This document shows, in pieces, positions 27,096 to 34,888 of a DNA stretch of 47,149 nucleotides. Where the stretch lies: contig CALZBJ010000014.1 in NCBI GenBank assembly GCA_945619025.1, positions 1 through 47,149 of the forward strand. Reading direction: 5' to 3'. The stretch comes from CALZBJ01 sp945619025. Its GTDB lineage: Bacteria; Pseudomonadota; Gammaproteobacteria; Cardiobacteriales; Wohlfahrtiimonadaceae. The position numbers and the translations under genes were made by a program. The notes beneath the pieces were generated by a model. The model was not told where the DNA came from. It did no database searches and worked only from the letters and a program-made list of their open reading frames with translations. The first letter of the stretch is position 1. Each line of letters starts with the position of its first letter.

Positions 27096-27371
27096 TTACA
27101 GCGCCCATAAAACGCGCTCTTCACCTTTTAAATGCTCATAGATCGAATGAACTTCTTCTGAAGTTGTGACATAGACTTTGAGCGTTAAGGTCATATATTT
27201 ATTGGTTTTGCTGAACGTGCGCACGATATGTTCCTCTTTAACGGGAGGAGCGACGCGCTCAACAAGCGATAAAATCGCCGGTTCAAATGCCTCATCATTT
27301 CCGCCAACCACTTTATAGGTAAAGTAGGTGGGAAAATCGATGAGCGATTCGCCAGTTTCTGGATTAATCAT
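27096..27371 (-). CDS. ybeD: DUF493 (YbeD-family) protein
   Basis: This 91-aa protein shows the YbeD pattern: FPTYFTYKVVG near residue 14 and a beta-rich ferredoxin-like domain with YMTLTLKVYV, ending EERVLWAL. Family members are small cytosolic proteins with an ACT-like fold and possible allosteric roles, but no firm function is known. Its ATG directly follows the cysS stop codon with no gap, so it is co-transcribed. In E. coli ybeD sits near lipB; the cysS partnership here differs. Confidence 0.85.
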   Translation of the reverse strand: MINPETGESLIDFPTYFTYKVVGGNDEAFEPAILSLVERVAPPVKEEHIVRTFSKTNKYMTLTLKVYVTTSEEVHSIYEHLKGEERVLWAL

Positions 27372-28754
27372 TTAAATACGTCTCCACGTTGTTTGGCCAT
27401 CCTTGTCTTCAAGAACGATGCCTTTTTCCTTCAATTCATCACGAATGCGATCGGACTCGGCCCAATCTTTATTCGCGCGTGCTTCATTACGTTTTATAAT
27501 GAGGGCGTCGATGTCAAAATCAAGGTCCGTTTGGTCCCCTTGTAAGAATTTTTTTGGCTCTTCCGTTAAAATGCCGAGCACATTTCCAAGCCCTTTTAAA
27601 ATGGCGTGGTGTAGGGCATCTTTATGAATATTGAGCTGTGCGGCCACCTCATGCATCACACTTAAGGCAAGCGGGGTATTGAAATCATCATTCATCGCCT
27701 CTTTAAAGCGAACAATATAATCGTTATTTTCCGCGATCGCCTTGTCAAACAGCGCCTCATCACGATCCTCAATTGCCACTTGATTAAGAGCAGTATAGAA
27801 ACGTTTGAGTGCATTTTCTGATTGTTCAATGGTCTCATTGCAGTAATTAATGTGCGTGCGATAGTGGGCATTTAAGATGAAAAAACGTAACACTTCCGCC
27901 GGATAGCGCGCCAAAATCTCACGAATGGTGAAGAAGTTACCGAGTGATTTACTCATCTTTTCATTATCGATATTGATAAAGCCGTTATGCATCCAAAAGT
28001 TCGCCATCGGGGTATCGTGGCAACCTTCCGACTGGGCAATTTCACACTCATGATGGGGGAATTTAAGATCCATTCCGCCGCCGTGAATATCAAAATGCTC
28101 GCCAAGTTTTTCCTTACTCATCACCGAACACTCAATATGCCAACCCGGACGACCGTTACCAAAGGGCGATTTCCACGCAGGTTCTCCCTCTTTTGCACGC
28201 TTCCAGAGCACAAAATCGAGCGGATCTTCTTTATGCTCATCCACGGCAATGCGCTCACCCGAGCGAAGATCATCGATATTTTGGTTCGATAATTTGCCAT
28301 ATTCCGGGAATTTACGCACACGATAGTAGACATCGCCGTTTTTAGCTTCATAAGCGAGCCCTTTTTCAATAAGGGTTTCGATCATCTCAATCATGCCGCC
28401 GATATAATCGGTCGCGCGAGGCTCATGATCGGGTGCCATAACATTTAGCGCGTCACAATCGTCATGCATTGCATCAATAAATTCGGTAGTTAGCTCGCCA
28501 ATTGTGATGCCACGCTCATTGGCACGGGCAATAATTTTATCGTCGATATCGGTGATATTGCGTACAAAATTGACCTCATAACCGGCAAAACGCAGGTAGC
28601 GATTGATCATATCAAAGGCAACGAGTGAACGCGCATGACCAATGTGACAATAGTCGTAGACTGTCATTCCGCAGACATACATATTGACCTTAGGCGGTGC
28701 AATGGGTGTAAAATCCTCTTTTTTACGGGTAAGACTATTGTAGAGTTTGATCAT
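27372..28754 (-). CDS. cysS: Cysteinyl-tRNA synthetase
   Basis: This 460-aa class I synthetase (E. coli 461 aa) charges tRNA-Cys. HIGH is at 37-40 and KMSKS at 266-270. The zinc ligands C28, C209, H234 and E238 that select cysteine are all present at the same numbers as in the E. coli enzyme. The C-terminal part ends ATTWRRI-like (DGQTTWRRI), typical of the anticodon-binding tail. It is the first gene of a leftward pair with ybeD. Confidence 0.97.
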   Translation of the reverse strand: MIKLYNSLTRKKEDFTPIAPPKVNMYVCGMTVYDYCHIGHARSLVAFDMINRYLRFAGYEVNFVRNITDIDDKIIARANERGITIGELTTEFIDAMHDDCDALNVMAPDHEPRATDYIGGMIEMIETLIEKGLAYEAKNGDVYYRVRKFPEYGKLSNQNIDDLRSGERIAVDEHKEDPLDFVLWKRAKEGEPAWKSPFGNGRPGWHIECSVMSKEKLGEHFDIHGGGMDLKFPHHECEIAQSEGCHDTPMANFWMHNGFINIDNEKMSKSLGNFFTIREILARYPAEVLRFFILNAHYRTHINYCNETIEQSENALKRFYTALNQVAIEDRDEALFDKAIAENNDYIVRFKEAMNDDFNTPLALSVMHEVAAQLNIHKDALHHAILKGLGNVLGILTEEPKKFLQGDQTDLDFDIDALIIKRNEARANKDWAESDRIRDELKEKGIVLEDKDGQTTWRRI

Positions 28755-28903
28755 ATTGGTTTATCCACCTTGAATCGAATAAAGAATAAATAAGACAATC
28801 CTTAATTTTAGCGTAAACGGTGGGAAATATCACCCCGAAAGCGGTCTTTGCTTGATATAAATAGAGAAGTGCCTTAAAGCGATCCGTTTCGCACGATTCG
28901 AAT

Positions 28904-28934
28904 TGAGAATAATTCCTATTCTATCTGCTATACT
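28904..28934 (+). promoter_or_regulatory. Possible Fur box and -10 upstream of the MFS gene
   Basis: TGAGAATAATTCCTA (28904-28918) matches the Fur 7-1-7 consensus at about 10 of 14 positions, with a good left half. A -10-like TATACT is at 28929-28934, about 40 bp before the start codon. The site would sit at or near the -35, suited to repression. Confidence 0.35.
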
Positions 28935-28975
28935 ATCGGCTCGTTTATTTGCGATCGATTGTAAGGGATGTATCT

Positions 28976-30169
28976 ATGATTCAACCGAAGGCTTTGCCCG
29001 CGGCTCATTTTTTAGTGGCGATTTTAACGCTGATGGCGGCTTTTGGTCCGCTCTCGATTGATCTCTATCTCCCTGCATTTTTACAGATTCAAGAGGGGCT
29101 CAATGCCGATCCTTCCGATGTAAAACGAACGCTCACTACCTTTTTAACCGGGCTCTGCATCGGGATGATGTTTTATGGCTCACTCTCGGATAAATATGGC
29201 CGGCGGAAACTGGTCTTAATCGGTTCAGTGATCTATACCGCCACCAGCATTATTAGCGCCTTTGCCACCTCCATTGAATACCTTATTTATGCGCGATTTT
29301 TCCAAGCGATCGGGGCGGGGGCGTGTATGGTGGTCGGGCGGGCCATTATTCGCGATGTCTTTAGCGGAAAAAAAGTGGCGATGATGATGTCGGTGGTGCA
29401 GGTGATTTTAATGATCGCACCGCTTGCAGCGCCTTTTATTGGTGTACAAGTGTTGAAACTCTTTGATTCATGGCGGGCACTTTTCTGGCTACTGGCGTTT
29501 TTTGGGATAATTACTTTTCTCTCGACACTCTTTTTCCTCCCGGAAACCTATAAAAAAGAGGATCGCCAAGAGGTGAGCATTCTCGGCACCTTCTATAATT
29601 ACATTCGCATTCTTAAAAAGCCCGATTCGCTTGGCTCAATCTTAGGATGCGCGCTTCCTTCGGGGTTTGTATTTGCCTATATCACCGGCTCGCCGCATCT
29701 CTATCAAGAGACCTACGGGGTGAGCGAGCAGACCTTTAGCCTCCTCTTTGGAATCAATATTATTGGGGTGATTATTAGTGCGCTCCTTAATATCGTGCTG
29801 CTGCGCCGATTTTCCGTCAATAGCCTGATTATGTTTGGGCTCTCGTGGATGGCGGTTGCCGGCGTGATTACCTTCTTCTTTGCCGATTATTCGCTGATTA
29901 GCTTCCTTGTTTCGATCTTTTTATTGATGTGCGTCTCGGGCTTTGTAGGCAATAACCTTGCGTCAAAAATTATTGAGCTCAATTATCATCAAGCCGGCGC
30001 GGCGATGGCGCTCAATTCCGCCTCTCAATTTATGATCGGCTCGATTGCGAGTTTCATCGTCGGGCATAATCAAGCGCTGATGGTACCGGTAATGGCCTTT
30101 TGTGGAATTTCAGCGCTCTTTGCCTATCTCTTCTTGGTGGTGTTTTATCAAAAACGTCATGCAGGCTAA
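28976..30169 (+). CDS. Bcr/CflA-type MFS efflux transporter
   Basis: This 397-aa membrane protein has about 12 hydrophobic segments and the Bcr/CflA signature FGPLSIDLYLPAF near the N-terminus. The MFS motif between segments 2 and 3 is GSLSDKYGRRK, and FFQAIGAGACMVVGRAIIRD is the next conserved block. The family exports drugs such as bicyclomycin, and some members export metabolites or siderophores. I prefer ATG 28976, with AAGGGA upstream; a TTG at 28949 is the alternative. A Fur-like site upstream raises the possibility of an iron-related role. The stop codon overlaps that of the convergent SDR gene by 4 bp. Confidence 0.88.
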   Translation: MIQPKALPAAHFLVAILTLMAAFGPLSIDLYLPAFLQIQEGLNADPSDVKRTLTTFLTGLCIGMMFYGSLSDKYGRRKLVLIGSVIYTATSIISAFATSIEYLIYARFFQAIGAGACMVVGRAIIRDVFSGKKVAMMMSVVQVILMIAPLAAPFIGVQVLKLFDSWRALFWLLAFFGIITFLSTLFFLPETYKKEDRQEVSILGTFYNYIRILKKPDSLGSILGCALPSGFVFAYITGSPHLYQETYGVSEQTFSLLFGINIIGVIISALLNIVLLRRFSVNSLIMFGLSWMAVAGVITFFFADYSLISFLVSIFLLMCVSGFVGNNLASKIIELNYHQAGAAMALNSASQFMIGSIASFIVGHNQALMVPVMAFCGISALFAYLFLVVFYQKRHAG

Positions 30170-30894
30170 TCGTAATCTCTCACATCGGCGATCGGTGTGG
30201 TTTTTATCGCATCGCTATGGCGAAAACGGATCAGTTTTTGCGCTGTTTCTTCCGGAGAACTTAAGAGCTCTTCCTCTTTAAGGGAGATAAAACGCTCTAC
30301 AAGGGGGAAGGTCTCAATGGAGCTGCCTCGAATGACCGATTGCATATCCGTATCGATCACGCCCGGTGCAATGGAGGCAATATAGACCGGATTTTTAACC
30401 GATTTCTGTTCCTCAAAAACTACGCGCGTAAAGTGATCGAGCGCTGCTTTGGTCATGCAATAGACGCCCCAACCGAGATAGGCTTTTCGCCCCGCGCCCG
30501 ATGAGATATTCAGCACATATTTTTTCCCGGGGAAATCCTCTAGCGCCTCGATAAATGCATTGGTGAGCGCAATTGGAGCGGTAATATTGAGCGCCACCGC
30601 ATTTTGAATCGAATGGGCATTGACGCTCCCGATTAATCCAATGGGTTCCACCATACCGGCATTATTAATGAGAGTAATGCTCGCTGCGCCTTGCCGATTT
30701 TCATCAATCCAATTGATAATCTCCGGAATGGTATCGATATCGGTAAGATCGAGGGTTAAAAAATGGTCGAGGGCTTCGGGATTATTGCGCGCGATACGGA
30801 GCACGATGCTCTCAGGATCTTTATCGAGCTTTGTCGCGAGTGCCTTACCAATTCCCCGCGATGCGCCTGTCACAATATAGAGATGAGTCGCCAT
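30166..30894 (-). CDS. Short-chain dehydrogenase/reductase
   Basis: This 242-aa SDR has the cofactor loop TGASRGIG (9-16), NNAG near 76-79, and catalytic Ser and YxxxK in NISSGAG...YCMTK. An Arg in the glycine-rich loop suggests preference for NADPH. Its short length and sequence resemble sepiapterin-reductase-like or benzil-reductase-like SDRs (YueD group), but the substrate cannot be read from the sequence. It converges on and overlaps the MFS gene by 4 bp (shared CTAA). Confidence 0.85.
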   Translation of the reverse strand: MATHLYIVTGASRGIGKALATKLDKDPESIVLRIARNNPEALDHFLTLDLTDIDTIPEIINWIDENRQGAASITLINNAGMVEPIGLIGSVNAHSIQNAVALNITAPIALTNAFIEALEDFPGKKYVLNISSGAGRKAYLGWGVYCMTKAALDHFTRVVFEEQKSVKNPVYIASIAPGVIDTDMQSVIRGSSIETFPLVERFISLKEEELLSSPEETAQKLIRFRHSDAIKTTPIADVRDYD

Positions 30895-31023
30895 AAATAT
30901 GAATACTCCTTATGTCTGTTTTGTAATTCATTAGATCGAGATGATCTTAGGAGTTGAGTGTAACCCATTCCCGCGTGAATTATGGTATTTTTATTGTAGT
31001 ATTTAACCGTTTGAGGCAGAGCG

Positions 31024-32541
31024 ATGAGTCACGATAACAAGCAAAACAGAGCGTCATACATTATGGCGATCGACCAAGGGACGACCAGTACGCGGGCGAT
31101 GATTTTCGATCATGCGGGGCGAATTGTGGGGATGTCGCAAAAGGAGTTTTCCCAATCGTTTCGCAAACCGGGCTGGGTCGAGCATGATGCCAATGAGATT
31201 TGGGGGACAGTATTATCGGTGATGGCAATGGTGCTCACCGAATCCAATATCCGCGCCGATTCCATTGCGGCGATCGGCATTACCAATCAGCGTGAAACTA
31301 CCGTGGTGTGGGATAGAGAAACCGGTCTACCGATTCATCCGGCCATTGTGTGGCAATCGCGCCAAAGTGATGCCATTTGCCATCAGCTCAAAGAGGCAGG
31401 GTATGAGCCACTTTTTCGTGAAAAGACCGGTTTATTGCTCGATCCTTATTTCGCTGGCACCAAAGTTAAATGGATTTTAGATCATGTCGATGGGGCGCGT
31501 CAGCGTGCGGAAAAAGGCGAGCTCTTATTTGGCACGATCGATAGTTGGCTGATCTGGAAACTCTCCGGTGGGAAAGCCCATGTCACCGATTATTCCAATG
31601 CCTCAAGAACGCTGCTATATAACATTCATACCCTTAAATGGGACCAAGAACTTCTCGATATTTTGGCGATTCCACACGCGATGCTCCCTGAAGTTAATCC
31701 GTCATCACACATCTATGCAACCACCGAAGAGGATCACTTTTTCGGGCAACAAATTCCCATTGCAAGCGCGATTGGCGATCAGCAAGCGGCGCTCTTTGGG
31801 CAAACCTGCTTTGAGGCGGGGCATGCGAAAAACACCTACGGCACGGGATGTTTTATGTTGATGAATACCGGCGAAAAGGCGGTGCATTCAAAACATGGAT
31901 TATTAACCACGATTGCTTGGGGGCTCGATGGAAAAGTAAATTATGCGCTGGAAGGCTCGATCTTTGTGGCAGGTTCCGCAATTCAGTGGCTGCGCGATGG
32001 GCTACGAATGATTCAATCGGCGCCTCAATCAGAGCAATATGCAACGCGGGTTACGAGCAGTGAGGGGGTCTATGTGGTGCCGGCATTTGTCGGGCTTGGC
32101 ACGCCTTATTGGGATTCCGAGGCGAAAGGGGCGATTTTTGGATTAACTCGCGGGACTGAAAAAGAGCATTTTATTCGGGCAACGCTTGAATCCCTTGCCT
32201 ATCAAACACGCGATGTCTTGGAAGCGATGGAGGAAGATTCGGGGGTTTCGCTGAAGCGGTTACGCGTTGATGGCGGGGCGGTTCAAAATAACTTTTTAAT
32301 GCAATTTCAATCGGATCTACTTAGCGTTCCGGTAGAACGGCCGTCAATCTCAGAAACAACGGCTCTTGGCGCGGCTTATCTTGCCGGGCTTGCCGTTGGG
32401 TTTTGGCCCTCAAAAGAGGCGATTGCAAAATATTGGGCTCTTGACCGAGAGTTTACCCCGCAGATGGAACCGATCACGCGGGAAAAACTCTATCATGGTT
32501 GGAAAGTGGCGGTGAATGCCACCATGCAGTTTAAGCCCTAA
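31024..32541 (+). CDS. glpK: Glycerol kinase
   Basis: This 505-aa enzyme (E. coli 502 aa) phosphorylates glycerol to glycerol 3-phosphate. The N-terminal phosphate loop is AIDQGTTSTRAMIFD. The glycerol-site residues lie in GWVEHD and TDYSNASRT, and the C-terminal GGAVQNNFLMQ is the second FGGY signature. GAGG lies 7 nt upstream of the ATG. Its partner enzyme GlpD is encoded about 2.3 kb downstream with sucCD inserted on the opposite strand. No glpF facilitator is seen in the window. Confidence 0.97.
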   Translation: MSHDNKQNRASYIMAIDQGTTSTRAMIFDHAGRIVGMSQKEFSQSFRKPGWVEHDANEIWGTVLSVMAMVLTESNIRADSIAAIGITNQRETTVVWDRETGLPIHPAIVWQSRQSDAICHQLKEAGYEPLFREKTGLLLDPYFAGTKVKWILDHVDGARQRAEKGELLFGTIDSWLIWKLSGGKAHVTDYSNASRTLLYNIHTLKWDQELLDILAIPHAMLPEVNPSSHIYATTEEDHFFGQQIPIASAIGDQQAALFGQTCFEAGHAKNTYGTGCFMLMNTGEKAVHSKHGLLTTIAWGLDGKVNYALEGSIFVAGSAIQWLRDGLRMIQSAPQSEQYATRVTSSEGVYVVPAFVGLGTPYWDSEAKGAIFGLTRGTEKEHFIRATLESLAYQTRDVLEAMEEDSGVSLKRLRVDGGAVQNNFLMQFQSDLLSVPVERPSISETTALGAAYLAGLAVGFWPSKEAIAKYWALDREFTPQMEPITREKLYHGWKVAVNATMQFKP

Positions 32542-32569
32542 GTTGCTCGTCAGAGTCGGGGAGGGGCGC

Positions 32570-33457
32570 CTACAGTAAGTTGTGTTGCTTTAATACAGCA
32601 TAAGTGGTCCGCCCGATCTCGGCCGGTGAACGTGTATAGGTAATTCCGGCTCGTTCAAACGCTCTAAATTTATCCTCCGCAGTGCCTTTCCCTCCGGCAA
32701 TAATCGCGCCGGCATGGCCCATTCGTTTTCCAGGGGGTGAGGTGACCCCGGCGATATAAGCGATAACGGGTTTACGAATGTTCGATTGGATAAATTCAGC
32801 CGCGCGCTCTTCAGCAGTTCCACCAATCTCGCCGATCATAATAATGGCATCTGTCTCAGGATCGTCTTCAAATAAAGCGAGAATCTCCATTTGATTTAAT
32901 CCAATAATCGGGTCGCCACCGATGCCAATGCAAGTAGATTGCCCAAGCCCTAATTCGGTCGTCTGTGTGACCGCTTCATAGGTCAAAGTGCCCGAACGCG
33001 ATATTACCCCGATACGCCCTTTTTTATGAATATGCCCCGGCATAATCCCGATTTTACAGGCATCAGGCACAATAATTCCCGGGCAATTAGGGCCAATTAA
33101 ACGGACATTGGGCACCGATTGGATATATTTTTTCGCAATAATCATATCGTGAATGGGGACATGCTCGGTGATTACGATAATCAGTGTAATGCCGGCATCG
33201 ACCGCTTCAACAATGGAGTCGAGCACAAAAGGCGCGGGCACAAAGATGACACTGGTATCGGCAGAGGTAGCTAAAACCGCCTCGCGCATCGTATTAAATA
33301 CCGGCTTTCCAAGATGGATTTCGCCCCCTTTCCCAGGGGTCACACCGCCCACAATATGGGTTCCATAGGCCATGCACTCTTTTGCGTGATAGGTACCCGT
33401 TTTCCCGGTGAAGCCTTGCACTAAAACTTTTGTCTCTTGATTAACTAAGATCGCCAT
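32570..33457 (-). CDS. sucD: Succinyl-CoA synthetase, alpha subunit
   Basis: This 295-aa subunit (E. coli 289 aa) binds CoA and carries the phosphohistidine. QGFTGKTGTYHAKE and GGVTPGKGG are near the N-terminus. The active-site histidine lies in RMGHAGAI near residue 249. The ribosome site AGGAGG is inside the end of sucC, with a 17-bp gene overlap. Malate thiokinase MtkB is related, but no other serine-cycle gene is nearby, so the TCA enzyme is the best call. Confidence 0.95.
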   Translation of the reverse strand: MAILVNQETKVLVQGFTGKTGTYHAKECMAYGTHIVGGVTPGKGGEIHLGKPVFNTMREAVLATSADTSVIFVPAPFVLDSIVEAVDAGITLIIVITEHVPIHDMIIAKKYIQSVPNVRLIGPNCPGIIVPDACKIGIMPGHIHKKGRIGVISRSGTLTYEAVTQTTELGLGQSTCIGIGGDPIIGLNQMEILALFEDDPETDAIIMIGEIGGTAEERAAEFIQSNIRKPVIAYIAGVTSPPGKRMGHAGAIIAGGKGTAEDKFRAFERAGITYTRSPAEIGRTTYAVLKQHNLL

Positions 33458-34685
33458 TTTGACCTCCTGTTGTTCTATTATCCATGGGCGTATTTCCGGT
33501 GGCCTCGATCACTGCTTGGATCACTTTTTGAGCGGCATCAGCAAGATCCTCGGCCACGATAATGGGAAGATTAGCTCTATCAATCAGCGCAAGGCCCTCT
33601 TCGGCATGATTTCCCGCAAGGCGCACCACGATGGGGCGAGTAATATACCCCTCCTCCATTGCGTTAATAATGGCCTCGGCAATCATATCGCAACGCACAA
33701 TGCCCCCAAAGATATTGACTAAAATCGCCTCTACCTTCGGATCAGACAAAATCAGTTTAAAGGCCGCTAAAACCGCCTTTTCAGTCGCGCCACCACCCAC
33801 ATCTAGAAAATTGGCCGGCGTTGCGCCATAAAAATGAATAATATCCATGGTCGCCATTGCAAGCCCCGCGCCATTAACCATGCACCCAATATTTCCCCCA
33901 AGCGATACGTAGCTAAGATTATATTCCGCCGCCATCAGCTCATAGCGATTTTCCTGCGAACGATCTTGCTCGGCAACGTGCTGAGGCTGTCTAAAGCGAG
34001 CATTATCATCAATGGAAATTTTTGCATCGATCGTCATCAGCCGGCCATCTCTCAATACCGAAAGTGGGTTAATCTCTAGCAGCGCAAGATCATGCTCTAT
34101 AAAGGCTTTATACGCGCCTTGCACCATTTTAATAAACCCATTAAGTTGCGATTCATTGAGGCCTAATTGATGCCCCATATCCCGCGCATGGCTAACGCGC
34201 AATCCAACGAGTGGAGAGAGCGCTATTTTAAAGATCTTATCGGGCATGGTTTTGGCAACCTCTTCAATCTCCATACCGCCTTCAGTGGAGACCATAAAGG
34301 TGATGCACTCATTTTCCCGATCGAGCGTTGCCCCTAGATAGAACTCCTTTTCAACCGGATAGAGATTTTCAGAGATTAAAAGCGCATGAATGGGCTGGCC
34401 TTTTTCATCGGTTTGTGGGGTTATGAGTGATTGCCCAAGGAGCGAGGAAGCATATTCCCGCGCTTCTCCTAAACTCTCCACCACGCGGACACCGCCGGCT
34501 TTTCCTCGTCCGCCTGCATGAATTTGCGCTTTAATCACTGCTGTATGGGTGCCTAATTGGCTCGATAATTGCGTATATGCATCCACCACCTCCTCAATCG
34601 TTGTGGCTAAGATCTCATAGGGAAGGGGAAATCCATACTGCCTAAGCAGGGCTTTGGCTTGATATTCGTGTAGGTTCATTGGCAT
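33441..34685 (-). CDS. sucC: Succinyl-CoA synthetase, beta subunit
   Basis: This 414-aa ATP-grasp subunit binds nucleotide and succinate and couples succinyl-CoA cleavage to ATP or GTP formation. MNLHEYQAK is the standard N-terminus, KAQIHAGGRGKAGG is the ATP-grasp loop, and GGNIGCMVNGAGLAMATMD and NIFGGIVRCD are conserved. It is about 26 residues longer than the E. coli protein, mostly in a polar C-terminal tail (DNRTTGGQNGDLS) overlapping the sucD start. The pair stands apart from sucAB, and is surrounded by glycerol genes. Confidence 0.95.
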   Translation of the reverse strand: MPMNLHEYQAKALLRQYGFPLPYEILATTIEEVVDAYTQLSSQLGTHTAVIKAQIHAGGRGKAGGVRVVESLGEAREYASSLLGQSLITPQTDEKGQPIHALLISENLYPVEKEFYLGATLDRENECITFMVSTEGGMEIEEVAKTMPDKIFKIALSPLVGLRVSHARDMGHQLGLNESQLNGFIKMVQGAYKAFIEHDLALLEINPLSVLRDGRLMTIDAKISIDDNARFRQPQHVAEQDRSQENRYELMAAEYNLSYVSLGGNIGCMVNGAGLAMATMDIIHFYGATPANFLDVGGGATEKAVLAAFKLILSDPKVEAILVNIFGGIVRCDMIAEAIINAMEEGYITRPIVVRLAGNHAEEGLALIDRANLPIIVAEDLADAAQKVIQAVIEATGNTPMDNRTTGGQNGDLS

Positions 34686-34710
34686 TACCTCTCGTTTTAT
34701 TTTGTTATTG

Positions 34711-34730
34711 TTGTTATAGATTGTTATAGA
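34711..34730. repeat. Tandem 10-bp repeat before sucC
   Basis: TTGTTATAGA occurs twice in direct succession (34711-34720, 34721-34730) in the sucC-glpD divergent gap. On the minus strand each unit reads TCTATAACAA and includes a TATAAC that could serve as the sucC -10. Confidence 0.7.
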
Positions 34731-34734
34731 TGGG

Positions 34735-34790
34735 TATCTTCTTAAGATAAACGGCCAAGTCTTCTATATTGAATCACAATTGAATCATAA
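34735..34790. promoter_or_regulatory. Possible operator elements between sucC and glpD
   Basis: TATCTT-CTT-AAGATA (34735-34749) is a perfect 6-bp inverted repeat. Next come two tandem 11-mers, TTGAATCACAA (34769-34779) and TTGAATCATAA (34780-34790), one helical turn apart. The spacing suits a regulator binding one face of the DNA. The regulator is not known. Confidence 0.4.
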
Positions 34791-34888
34791 ATTTCATTAT
34801 TTTTCCGTTATAAGAGATGTGATAACATACTCTTATTAAGAAATATGAACGTGTAATTCTCTAGTATTTACTCGAAAGGAACTATGGT

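Noticed and set aside
32570..34685. Malate-CoA ligase (mtkAB) in place of sucCD
   Set aside because: No other serine-cycle gene is present and the sequences fit succinyl-CoA synthetase.
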